From CAYRTD01 sp964595055 (lineage in GTDB: Bacteria > Bacteroidota > Bacteroidia > Bacteroidales > GCA-2748055), in the NCBI GenBank assembly GCA_964595055.1, contig CAZQOV010000001.1:12038-76037 (forward strand): 64,000 nucleotides of DNA, written 5' to 3'. Positions 8,780 through 16,976 of this stretch are shown here, piece by piece. Numbering within the stretch: position 1 is the first letter of the stretch; each line of letters opens with the position of its first letter. A model generated the notes under the pieces. The model saw only the letters and a list, made by a program, of their open reading frames with translations. It did not search any database and had not been told where the DNA came from. The position numbers were made by a program, and so were the translations under genes.

Positions 8780-9274
8780 TTAAAAACTGCTTTCTGCAAT
8801 TAAATGGGCCATTTTAATGGCTGTTATCGCAGCTTCATCTCCTTTATTTCCATGCTTCCCCCCTGCCCTGTCTTTTGCCTGCTGGAGGTTATCAGTTGTT
8901 AATACACCAAAGACTACGGGAGTTTGATAGCGTATATTCAGTTGTGTTATTCCACTGGTAACCCCTTGACAAACATAATCGAAGTGCCGGGTTTCACCTT
9001 GAATTACACAGCCCAGGCATATAATAGCTTCAAACTTATTCTGTTCGGCAAATAATTTTGCCCCATAGATGAGTTCAAAGCTCCCCGGCACCATTGATAT
9101 GCCAAGGTTTTTTTCGTTTGCTCTATGCTTTTTTAATGTCTTCAGACAACCGTCGAGCAAAGCTCCGGTGATTTCATGGTTCCATTCGGAGACCACAATT
9201 CCAAATCGCATAGATGAAGCATTGGGTATACTTTCAGGATCGTATGATGATAGATTCTTAAGGTTTGTTGCCAT
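8780..9274 (-). CDS. ribH: 6,7-dimethyl-8-ribityllumazine synthase
   Basis: This 164-residue enzyme performs the penultimate step of riboflavin synthesis, condensing a ribityl-amino-uracil with dihydroxybutanone phosphate. Family motifs are FGIVVSEWNHEIT, VPGSFELIYGAK, CLGCVIQGETRHFDYVC and PVVFGVLTTDNLQQA. Length is usual for a subunit of the icosahedral enzyme. It sits 21 bases after yidC on the same strand and is probably the last gene of a pyrG-yidC-ribH transcript. No FMN riboswitch was recognised in the spacer. Confidence 0.97.
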   Translation of the reverse strand: MATNLKNLSSYDPESIPNASSMRFGIVVSEWNHEITGALLDGCLKTLKKHRANEKNLGISMVPGSFELIYGAKLFAEQNKFEAIICLGCVIQGETRHFDYVCQGVTSGITQLNIRYQTPVVFGVLTTDNLQQAKDRAGGKHGNKGDEAAITAIKMAHLIAESSF

Positions 9275-9295
9275 TTAATTTACGAATTTTTAAGC

Positions 9296-11143
9296 TCATT
9301 TTTTGGGCATCTTATATCCTCTTTGTTTGGCAGCCTCCTCGAGCCTTTTCTGGAATCCCGATTTTTTAGCCGGTTTTGCCTTTTTTGCGTGCAGTTTTTT
9401 CCTGAGTTTTTCTTCATCCACAAATTGTTTAAAGAGATAATTCTGCCCGATGGTGATGAGGTTAGCGAGGAAATAATAATAGGTTAAACCTGCCGGAAAA
9501 CTATTCAATATGAGCATAAACATAACCGGCATAATATACATCATCCCTTTCATTCCAGGCATCTGGCTATCCGCTCCAGTTGGGTTACTGTTTAATTTCA
9601 TCGACAAAATTGTTGAGACTGTCATAAGCAGGGTAAAAAGACTAACATGATCGCCATACATAGGTATTTCGAAAGGCAGCTGAAGGATAGAATCATAGGT
9701 ACTGAGGTCATTTGCCCAGAGAAATGATTCCTGTCTTAACTCTATTGATGCCGGAAAAAACCGGAACATGGCATACAAAATGGGCATTTGCAGTAGCAAA
9801 GGTAAACACCCACCCATGGGATTTGCTCCTGCTTTTCGGTAAAGTGCCATGGTAGCCTGTTGCCTTTCCATAGCTTTTTCCTTGGGGATCTTTTTATTGA
9901 TCTCATCAATTTCAGGTTTGAGGGCACGCATCTTTGCCTGTGACATATATGAGCGATAGGTAAGAGGTAGCAAAGCTAATTTGATAATGATTGTCAGAAG
10001 CAGGATGATAAGTCCATAACTTCCAATGAAGTTGTTAAGCCAGTTAAATACCGGAATAATCACAAAAGCATTAATCCATCGAATAATGGAACCACCCACG
10101 GTCACAAGGTTTTCCAATTCATGACCTATTTTTTTAAGACTTTGAAAGTGATTGGGGCCGTAATAGATCTGTATGGGCATGTTAAAATCTGAAGTTCTGT
10201 CGTAAGGAATATCAAGCTCAGAACGATAATAACGGATATACCGGCTTTCTTCCGGTGTAGTTTCCATATTCATGGTCCCACCTTCGAAAGGTTTTTGGTC
10301 TGTAATCAAAATTGTAGAAAAGAATTGCTGTTTATAGGCAACCCAATGTAATTTTGTGGTTTCATCAGCTGTTTGTACCTCTTTCTTTGATCGGGTTTTA
10401 AACTTTTCTACATCGCCCTGATAAAAACGATATTTCAGGTTGGTATAATTCAGTTCATTCTGTCTTCCCAATTCTTGTTGGGGGGCAAATAAATCCCATT
10501 TCAGATGAACAAAATCTGTCCGGTATTTATCCATATTTTTCATATGGATATTAAAATCAACCATATAGCTGTCCGGCTTGATGGTGTATGTAAAGTCAAT
10601 GCTCGCACCATTCTGATCGACAGGCAGCTGCATTACGAGAGTTTTGGAAGAGTTTTCCGCCACCATTACCTTCTCTCCTTCTGCAAGCTGAAAAAATAAT
10701 TCATCAGTCCTTACGGTTTTCCCGTCAGAAAAAAACTCAAGCCCAAAGCGATTTTCAGGTCCCTCAAAAAGAATTAAAGGAAGGGAATCAGCGGTCTTAT
10801 AGTTTTTTAGTTCAACAGAATAGGGCTTACCTCCTTTTTTGGAGATTTTCAGGACAATCTGGTCATTTTCAAGTGTATAAAATGCGTTTTCACCGCTTAA
10901 CTGACCGGAATAAATACCCAAATCGGTCGTATCCCCAAGCTCTTGGAAAGCCTCAGCAGCCGGGCTTTCTTCCTCTTCCGGCTGTATTTCAGGTTCTGCT
11001 TCCACCTCCTGCTGTGCCCTGCGTAGTGAATCTGCCACTCTTCTCTGCTCGGCCATCTCCTCCCGCTGAGGCTTGGAAATTATGCTGTAGCCAATTAATA
11101 TTACCCCAATTAAAACGATTCCAATTATTGAATTTCTGTCCAT
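9296..11143 (-). CDS. yidC: Membrane protein insertase YidC
   Basis: This 615-residue protein has the architecture of Gram-negative YidC. There is one N-terminal membrane helix (residues 5-22), an acidic linker, a large periplasmic beta-sandwich domain (about 70-350) and the C-terminal Oxa1-type helices from about 365. The latter begin at SYGLIILLLTIIIKLALLPL and end in FPAGLTYYYFLANLITIGQN. It inserts inner-membrane proteins alone or with SecYEG. The tail is rich in Lys. It lies 26 bases after pyrG and 21 bases before ribH on the same strand, suggesting one operon. Confidence 0.97.
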   Translation of the reverse strand: MDRNSIIGIVLIGVILIGYSIISKPQREEMAEQRRVADSLRRAQQEVEAEPEIQPEEEESPAAEAFQELGDTTDLGIYSGQLSGENAFYTLENDQIVLKISKKGGKPYSVELKNYKTADSLPLILFEGPENRFGLEFFSDGKTVRTDELFFQLAEGEKVMVAENSSKTLVMQLPVDQNGASIDFTYTIKPDSYMVDFNIHMKNMDKYRTDFVHLKWDLFAPQQELGRQNELNYTNLKYRFYQGDVEKFKTRSKKEVQTADETTKLHWVAYKQQFFSTILITDQKPFEGGTMNMETTPEESRYIRYYRSELDIPYDRTSDFNMPIQIYYGPNHFQSLKKIGHELENLVTVGGSIIRWINAFVIIPVFNWLNNFIGSYGLIILLLTIIIKLALLPLTYRSYMSQAKMRALKPEIDEINKKIPKEKAMERQQATMALYRKAGANPMGGCLPLLLQMPILYAMFRFFPASIELRQESFLWANDLSTYDSILQLPFEIPMYGDHVSLFTLLMTVSTILSMKLNSNPTGADSQMPGMKGMMYIMPVMFMLILNSFPAGLTYYYFLANLITIGQNYLFKQFVDEEKLRKKLHAKKAKPAKKSGFQKRLEEAAKQRGYKMPKK

Positions 11144-11169
11144 TTTGTTGTTTAAAGTTAAATAGAAAA

Positions 11170-12792
11170 CTATTTTATATCATCCTTCTTATTATACAGG
11201 GCGGCCTTGATAAAACTCACGAATAAAGGATGGGGATTAAGCACACTGCTTTTATATTCAGGATGAAACTGCACCCCAACAAACCAAGGATGTTGAGACA
11301 GTTCCATAATTTCAACAAGCTGACTATCCGGATTTATTCCTGAAGCAATCATACCCGCTTTTTCATATTCTTCCAGAAAATCAGAATTAAATTCAAAACG
11401 GTGTCTATGCCGTTCACTAATCCGTTGCTCTCTATATATGGAATGTACAAGAGTTCCTTGTTTTATTTCACAACTGTCTTCGCCTATTCGCATTGTCCTG
11501 CCTTTTTCTTTGACGTCTTTCTGCTCTCCCTTGAGATCGATTACCGAGTGTTTTGTCATTCGGGTCATCTCTGTTGAATGAGCATCCTTATAGCCAAGAA
11601 CGTTGCGGGCAAATTCAATTACAGCACACTGCATCCCAAGACAAATGCCAAAATAAGGGATCCTGTTTTCACGTGCATAACTGACAGCCAGAATTTTTCC
11701 TTCTATGCCCCGGTCTCCAAATCCTGGTGCTACAATTATTCCATCAAAGCCGTTAAGTTGTTCCAGAAGATTATCCGGAAATATAGTTTCCGAATGCAAG
11801 CACTTGAGATCTATTTTTGCATGATTAATTGCTCCTGCATGGGTAAGGGACTCAATGATAGATTTATAAGAATCATAAAGTTCTACATATTTACCCACCA
11901 GGGCAATTTTCACCTCTTTTTTCGGATTTTTAAGTTTATCAACAAATTCCTTCCAACGTTTTAATTCCGGTTCCTTTCCTAATGAAAGGTTCATTTTTTT
12001 TAAGGCAGTGATATCGAGTTTTTCTTTTTGCATTAAAAGAGGAACCTCATAAATGGTGCTAACATCAATGGATTCAATCACAGAAGAAAGATCAACATTA
12101 CAAAACAAAGCCACTTTTTTCCGTATATCTTTGGTCAGGGTCTTTTCGGTTCTGAGCACCAGAATGTCGGGCTGAACTCCATTTTCCAGTAAAGCCTTAA
12201 CAGAATGCTGGGTAGGTTTTGTTTTAAGCTCACCGGAAGCCCTCAGGTAGGGAACAAGGGTAAGGTGAACCACCATGGCATTTCCGGGTCCAAGTTCCCA
12301 CTTCATCTGCCTGACGGTTTCTATATATGGGAGTGACTCGATATCCCCAACCGTTCCCCCTATTTCGGTAATCACCACATCATAATTATGGCTTGTCCCC
12401 AGGATTTTAATCCTTCTCTTAATCTCATCCGTAATATGAGGTATGACTTGAACCGTTTTGCCCAGATAATCTCCTTTTCTCTCTTTATTTATTACGGATT
12501 GATAGATTCTTCCGGTAGTGATATTATTTGCCTGAGAGGTAGGGAAACCCAAAAATCTTTCGTAATGACCAAGATCCAAATCAGTTTCCGCTCCGTCATC
12601 AGTTACATAACACTCCCCATGTTCATAAGGGTTCAAGGTTCCCGGGTCGACATTGATGTAGGGATCCAGTTTTTGAATCGTTACATTATACCCTCTGGCC
12701 TGAAGCAATTTTGCCAAAGAAGAGGAAATAATCCCTTTTCCCAGTGATGATGCTACTCCGCCTGTAACAAAAACATATTTGGTTGACGCCAA
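11170..12792 (-). CDS. pyrG: CTP synthase
   Basis: This 540-residue enzyme makes CTP from UTP, ATP and glutamine. The synthetase domain begins KYVFVTGGVASSLGKGI with the P-loop and continues through DPYINVDPGTLNPYEHGE. The glutaminase domain has the nucleophile in YFGICLGMQCAVIEFARN near residue 380 and the catalytic His and Glu in VQFHPEYKS. Length and motif order are standard. It heads a likely operon with yidC and ribH. A TTTGCGG sequence upstream in leftward orientation (TTACTTTG, one mismatch to TAnnTTTG) may be its promoter. Confidence 0.98.
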   Translation of the reverse strand: MASTKYVFVTGGVASSLGKGIISSSLAKLLQARGYNVTIQKLDPYINVDPGTLNPYEHGECYVTDDGAETDLDLGHYERFLGFPTSQANNITTGRIYQSVINKERKGDYLGKTVQVIPHITDEIKRRIKILGTSHNYDVVITEIGGTVGDIESLPYIETVRQMKWELGPGNAMVVHLTLVPYLRASGELKTKPTQHSVKALLENGVQPDILVLRTEKTLTKDIRKKVALFCNVDLSSVIESIDVSTIYEVPLLMQKEKLDITALKKMNLSLGKEPELKRWKEFVDKLKNPKKEVKIALVGKYVELYDSYKSIIESLTHAGAINHAKIDLKCLHSETIFPDNLLEQLNGFDGIIVAPGFGDRGIEGKILAVSYARENRIPYFGICLGMQCAVIEFARNVLGYKDAHSTEMTRMTKHSVIDLKGEQKDVKEKGRTMRIGEDSCEIKQGTLVHSIYREQRISERHRHRFEFNSDFLEEYEKAGMIASGINPDSQLVEIMELSQHPWFVGVQFHPEYKSSVLNPHPLFVSFIKAALYNKKDDIK

Positions 12793-12880
12793 TTTTTTGA
12801 TTTTTACAGTTAAACCGCAAAGTAAACAATTTATTCCCTAACGGAGTAATATTTGAGCTAAGAAATTTCAACCGGGAAGA

Positions 12881-15112
12881 TTATCCTTCCTCTTCCACTT
12901 CATCAATCATGGTGATCTTATCTTCTAGCAATTTTATTTTGTTTTTGGCATCCTGAATTTTTTTCTCAAAATCCCTGATCATCGAATCTGCTTTTTTAGA
13001 TTCGGTAAAAAAACCTATATTATTTTCCCACAAAACGATATCATTTCGCAGTTGCTGAAGCTTATTCATAAGCTTTTCCCGCTCAAATCGCAATTTATTA
13101 CCGGGGCGGGGTTTGTTCTTGATGGATTCAAGTTTATTTTTAAATTTCAGAACATTCTTTCGATGATCATCCATTTCCATCTTATCATATTGCTGATTAA
13201 TAGCATCCCTGAATTCCTGCATAATCGACTCTTTCTTATCATAGGGCACAAATCCGATGTTTGACCATCTCTTCTGAAATTCATTGAGTTTAGCAAGATT
13301 TTCTTTCTGAGATTCTACGGGAATGAAATCTTTAATCTCCTGAATCAGTTCTTGCTTCTTCTTAAGATTATCTTCGTATCTCTCTTCTATATTTGCAAAA
13401 AATTCAGATTTACGATTAAAAAACTGATCACAAGCCGACCGGAACCGTTTCCAGATCTGATCAGATTTTTTTCTGGGAACGGGTCCTATTCGCTTCCATT
13501 TTTTTTGAAGTTCTATCAGCTCACTTGTTGTTTTTTTCCAATCTGTGCTATCCTGAAGCGCTTCAGCCTGGATACAAAGATCCATTTTTTTCTGAAGGTT
13601 TTCCTGCTGCTCTTCAAGTCCCTTGGCATAATACTCCCGCTTTTTGTCGAAGAAGGTATCGCAAGCCTGCCTGAACCGTGCATATATTTTATTGTTATCT
13701 TTTTTCGGTGCGAAACCTATAGTTTTCCAAACTTTTTGAATTTCGAAAATCTCCCGTGTTTTTTCTACCCATGTTGAATGATCCTCAATTTCCATTTCAG
13801 CAAGGGTCTCCGCTTTCTCACACAATACTTTTTTGGACTCCAGATTTTTCTTCTGAGTTTCTTTTAGTTCCTGATAATATTGCTGATGCTTTTTATTTAT
13901 CTTGGAAGTTGCTTCCTTAAACCTTTCCCAAATTTCTGTTCTTTTTTCCCGGGGAACCGGACCAATTTCCCTCCACTGATCATGATATTTTTGAAGTGTT
14001 TTAAAAGCATTAACAATATTGGGTTCAAGGATGAGCTCTTCGGCCTTCTCGCAGAGTTTTATTTTGGTTTCCAGATTTTTCCTGAGATCCAGATCCCGCA
14101 GTTCTTTGTTGATTTTGATGTAATCGTAAAACTTCTCAACATAATAATGATACGTTTCCCATAAATTTTTCAGTTCTTCCTGGGGAACCGCTCCGATTTC
14201 ATGCCACCGGCGTTGCAGGTCCCTGAACTCCTGAAAAGTTATATTTATTGCCTCATCTCTGTTTGCAAGCTCTTTAATTTCTTCAATGATCTGATGCTTC
14301 TTTTCAAGATTTTCTTTTTTTTCATCTTCCCTGAGCCGGTTATATTCAGTCCGCAATTCTGCATATTTTTTCAGTAAGGCTTTTAACTCTTCCTCCTCCT
14401 CGCTAACCCCTGGAGAAAAATCCGCTTCATTGCCTCCTTCCCGAAAAAATTTTTCTTTTTTCTCTTCAATTTCAGCATGTATCTTTCTGTAAAAGGCCGA
14501 CTTTATGGCGGCAACATCCTTTCCAATCTGATTTATCTTACCTTCATGCAACAATTCTTTGAAAATTTCCAGTAAGTCAGGCTTACTTAGTAAAGAATAA
14601 TTGATCTCTTCCTTCTTGGGTAATGCCTCAGGTTTCTTTTTATCTTCCTCACGCTCTGTTTCTTTTGCTTGAGAAAGATCCCGGGACTCATCTTTAGCAG
14701 GCTGTTCCTTTGGCTTTTCGGCATCTTTTTTCCCTGATCCGGAATCTGAATATTCTTCAGGTCTTCGTGATTCAGACAGTGTTTTACCTGGTTCTTCAGC
14801 ATTGCCTGTTTCCTGATCCGATTCGTCTTTCTTTGACCCCTCCTTATCTGTTTCCGGAGAAGTTTGTGATTTTTTATTTTCATCCTCCTCAGAACCGGTA
14901 GATTGATCCCTGGTTTCCTGCCGATTTTTACCCGCAGATTCTTCCTCAGAGTCAGCATGACTTTCTTTTTCTTCTTTGTTCTGCTGTTTCTCCTGACTCA
15001 GAGAATTTTCCGTTGTTTGTGATTTTTTCCTTTCTTCTTTCTCATTTTCAGCTTCTTTGCTGAATTGTTCATTTGGATTATGAACAGAGTTTTTGGGGTC
15101 TTTTTGTTCCAT
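12881..15112 (-). CDS. DUF349-repeat protein with long disordered N-terminus
   Basis: This is a 743-residue protein in two parts. Residues 1 to about 170 are almost entirely Glu, Lys, Ser, Asp, Gln and Asn, with no hydrophobic core, so they are predicted to be disordered. From about 240 onward it has five DUF349-type helical repeats, recognised by RRWHEIGAVPQEEL, DQWREIGPVPREKR, KVWKTIGFAPKKDN, KKWKRIGPVPRKKS and KRWSNIGFVPYDKK, spaced about 70-75 residues apart. The C-terminus is coiled coil. DUF349 proteins are common in Bacteroidota and have no settled function. It has no signal peptide, and a TAGATTTG box upstream suggests its own promoter. Confidence 0.85.
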   Translation of the reverse strand: MEQKDPKNSVHNPNEQFSKEAENEKEERKKSQTTENSLSQEKQQNKEEKESHADSEEESAGKNRQETRDQSTGSEEDENKKSQTSPETDKEGSKKDESDQETGNAEEPGKTLSESRRPEEYSDSGSGKKDAEKPKEQPAKDESRDLSQAKETEREEDKKKPEALPKKEEINYSLLSKPDLLEIFKELLHEGKINQIGKDVAAIKSAFYRKIHAEIEEKKEKFFREGGNEADFSPGVSEEEEELKALLKKYAELRTEYNRLREDEKKENLEKKHQIIEEIKELANRDEAINITFQEFRDLQRRWHEIGAVPQEELKNLWETYHYYVEKFYDYIKINKELRDLDLRKNLETKIKLCEKAEELILEPNIVNAFKTLQKYHDQWREIGPVPREKRTEIWERFKEATSKINKKHQQYYQELKETQKKNLESKKVLCEKAETLAEMEIEDHSTWVEKTREIFEIQKVWKTIGFAPKKDNNKIYARFRQACDTFFDKKREYYAKGLEEQQENLQKKMDLCIQAEALQDSTDWKKTTSELIELQKKWKRIGPVPRKKSDQIWKRFRSACDQFFNRKSEFFANIEERYEDNLKKKQELIQEIKDFIPVESQKENLAKLNEFQKRWSNIGFVPYDKKESIMQEFRDAINQQYDKMEMDDHRKNVLKFKNKLESIKNKPRPGNKLRFEREKLMNKLQQLRNDIVLWENNIGFFTESKKADSMIRDFEKKIQDAKNKIKLLEDKITMIDEVEEEG

Positions 15113-15213
15113 TGGAAAAAGTTTTTCCAGTTTCGTAACTTCGAATTTCTAAATTACCGATTTTCCTTGAGCTAACAATGTTTTTAAATCATTTGTTTTC
15201 CCAATAATAAATT

Positions 15214-15221
15214 CAAATCTA
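15214..15221 (-). promoter_or_regulatory. Putative -7 box of the DUF349 gene
   Basis: Reading leftward, TAGATTTG matches TAnnTTTG exactly, about 100 bases before the DUF349 start codon. A -33 TTG was not seen at the expected spacing. Confidence 0.4.
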
Positions 15222-15257
15222 AAGTATAATAAATTTCCATAAAAATTATCTTATAAG

Positions 15258-15300
15258 GTCATTTTGTCATGACTAAAAGGTAATTGAGCGACAAAATGGC
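15258..15300. repeat. Inverted repeat upstream of the small heat-shock gene
   Basis: GTCATTTTGTC at 15258-15268 and GACAAAATGGC at 15290-15300 are inverted copies with one mismatch, separated by 21 bases. They lie about 110 bases before the Hsp20 start. A second inverted pair, CATTTGT (15354-15360) and ACAAATG (15372-15378), lies closer to the start. Neither is followed by a T-tract. They look more like operator or stress-promoter elements than terminators. Confidence 0.5.
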
Positions 15301-15407
15301 GTTATATAGAACATCTTTTCTTTCTGTAAACGCATATATGTATAATGGCATTTCATTTGTCTTGTCTCAAAACAAATGTAAGAATGTTTAATTAAAATTT
15401 TACAATA

Positions 15408-15854
15408 ATGACACTATTAAGAGTTTATAAGAAAAATGGAAGTCCTGTTCAGCAGGGTGAAGATGCCTGCCTGTTCTCTGATTCATTACATGACTTTTTT
15501 GGTGAAGAAAACTTCCACCAGGTTTACTCCACTCCAAAGGTAAATATAAGGGAGGAAAAGGAATATTTTGAACTTGAGATTGCCCTGCCAGGAGTTTCCA
15601 AGAAAGACATTTTAATAAATGTTGAGAAAGATAGTTTAAATATCTCGCATAAAGAATTGGAGAAGGCTGAAGAGAAAGATATCTACAGTCGGAGAGAATT
15701 TGATTTTAGTCAGTTTAAGAAGTCGTTTTATATTCCCAAAACCATCAATAGCGAAATGATTCAGGCTAAAATGGATAATGGAATATTGACGGTTAAACTT
15801 CCAAAAAGAGAAGAGGCGATTGACAGAGGACCCAGAGAAATTACGATTTCTTAA
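15408..15854 (+). CDS. Small heat-shock protein, Hsp20/alpha-crystallin family
   Basis: This 148-residue protein has the alpha-crystallin domain at about residues 42-135. It begins PKVNIREEKEYFELEIALPG, keeps the conserved IALPGVSKKDI and ends with NGILTVKLPKREEA. The terminal ITIS resembles the IxI-type oligomer contact. Small heat-shock proteins are ATP-independent holdases for unfolding proteins. The gene is monocistronic, preceded by inverted repeats in an AT-rich spacer and followed by a strong terminator, so independent stress control is likely. Confidence 0.95.
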   Translation: MTLLRVYKKNGSPVQQGEDACLFSDSLHDFFGEENFHQVYSTPKVNIREEKEYFELEIALPGVSKKDILINVEKDSLNISHKELEKAEEKDIYSRREFDFSQFKKSFYIPKTINSEMIQAKMDNGILTVKLPKREEAIDRGPREITIS

Positions 15855-15992
15855 ATAACAGATTTGAGGTAGAAGGTGGATCAGCCTCAAGTTAAGGAGG
15901 TTTTGATCCGGTTTTTGGATTCGTTTATGGTTCCCGCCTGCCGACGCGCTAGCCTGTGCTTTGGCAGGCAGGTAGGGTTTGTGTTTAAGTAG

Positions 15993-16028
15993 ACCGTCCC
16001 GAATGTAAGTTCGGGGCGGTTTTTTTTT
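15993..16028 (+). terminator. Intrinsic terminator after hsp20
   Basis: ACCGTCCCGAA pairs with TTCGGGGCGGT (11 pairs including one G-T) around a 6-base loop. A run of eight T residues follows directly. It is a classic rho-independent terminator for the rightward hsp20 transcript. Confidence 0.88.
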
Positions 16029-16195
16029 CAATAGCCGGAAGGATGCGGTATCTAAGTGACTCGCGGGCAGGCCGGAATAATTACACAAATCGAAGAGCTG
16101 TTTTTTTCTGATTAACCTGTGCTGTGACTAAACACATAGAAGATTAACCCCTTAAACCATTATACCAATAAATCCAAATAAACCTCCCAATTGCT

Positions 16196-16203
16196 TATCT
16201 TTG
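16196..16203 (+). promoter_or_regulatory. Putative -7 box of trmD
   Basis: TATCTTTG matches TAnnTTTG exactly and ends 12 bases before the trmD ATG. This would leave a very short or nearly absent leader. No -33 TTG was recognised. Confidence 0.45.
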
Positions 16204-16215
16204 TAAAAAAACAAT

Positions 16216-16902
16216 ATGCGAATCGACATCATAACCGTGCTGCCTGAACTTATTGAAAATCCTCTTAATCATTCAATAATAAAAAGAGCCAAGGATGCCG
16301 GCATCGTAGAGATCCATCTCCATAACCTGAGAGATTATTCAACCGACAGGCATCGAAAAGTTGACGATTATCCTTTCAGCGGCGGCGCCGGAATGGTATT
16401 ACAGGTTGAACCCATCGATCGTGCAATAAGCGCACTTAAAGAGAAAAGAAATTATGATGAAATAATATTTACTTCTCCTGACGGGGAGAAATTTGTTCAA
16501 AAAACAGCCAATAAACTTTCAACCTTAAACAGTATTATCATACTCTGTGGTCATTACAAGGGGGTTGACCAACGGGTACGTGATCATTTGATAACTATGG
16601 AAATATCTATCGGTGATTATGTAATGACCGGGGGGGAATTGGCAGCGGCCGTCATTACCGACAGTGTCGTGAGGTTATTGCCGGGGGCTATTTCTGATGA
16701 ATCTTCTGCATTGAGCGATTCTTTTCAGGATGGTTTGCTATCTCCTCCTGTATACACACGACCTTCAGAGTACAAAGGATGGAAAGTACCTGATATTCTG
16801 CTTTCAGGCAATTCAAAAAGAATCGAAGAATGGAAAATGCAAAAGGCAATGGAACGAACAATTGAGTTAAGACCTGATTTACTGGAAGAAAATGAGGACT
16901 AA
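16216..16902 (+). CDS. trmD: tRNA (guanine37-N1)-methyltransferase
   Basis: This 228-residue SPOUT-class enzyme forms m1G37 in tRNA, which prevents frameshifting. The trefoil-knot SAM-binding motifs are YPFSGGAGMVLQVEPI, CGHYKGVDQRV and EISIGDYVMTGGELAA. The C-terminal helical domain is present (RPSEYKGWKVPDILLSGN). Length matches the family. Here it is alone, without the rpsP/rimM/rplS neighbours seen in many bacteria. It converges with the AddB-like gene. Confidence 0.97.
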   Translation: MRIDIITVLPELIENPLNHSIIKRAKDAGIVEIHLHNLRDYSTDRHRKVDDYPFSGGAGMVLQVEPIDRAISALKEKRNYDEIIFTSPDGEKFVQKTANKLSTLNSIIILCGHYKGVDQRVRDHLITMEISIGDYVMTGGELAAAVITDSVVRLLPGAISDESSALSDSFQDGLLSPPVYTRPSEYKGWKVPDILLSGNSKRIEEWKMQKAMERTIELRPDLLEENED

Positions 16903-16976
16903 GTTAAGAAGTATTCGTTTTTTCACATAGTACATCAGGGGCATTACAAGGCTGTTATAATCGGTTTTTCTCCTTC

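Larger units (their letters stand above)
15855..16215. other. Hsp20-trmD intergenic region
   Basis: This 361-base spacer holds an inverted repeat GCCTGCC/GGCAGGC (15936-15942 and 15963-15969), the hsp20 terminator (15993-16028) and the trmD -7 box (16196-16203). The leftward open frame running through it has no family features and overlaps Hsp20 antisense, so I regard it as non-coding. Confidence 0.6.

Noticed and set aside
11578..11964. Rightward open frame of 128 residues inside pyrG
   Set aside because: It lies entirely antisense to the conserved CTP synthase, with no promoter or motif.
15636..16088. Leftward open frame of 150 residues across the hsp20 end and spacer
   Set aside because: It is antisense to Hsp20, runs through the terminator and palindrome, and has no family-like residues.
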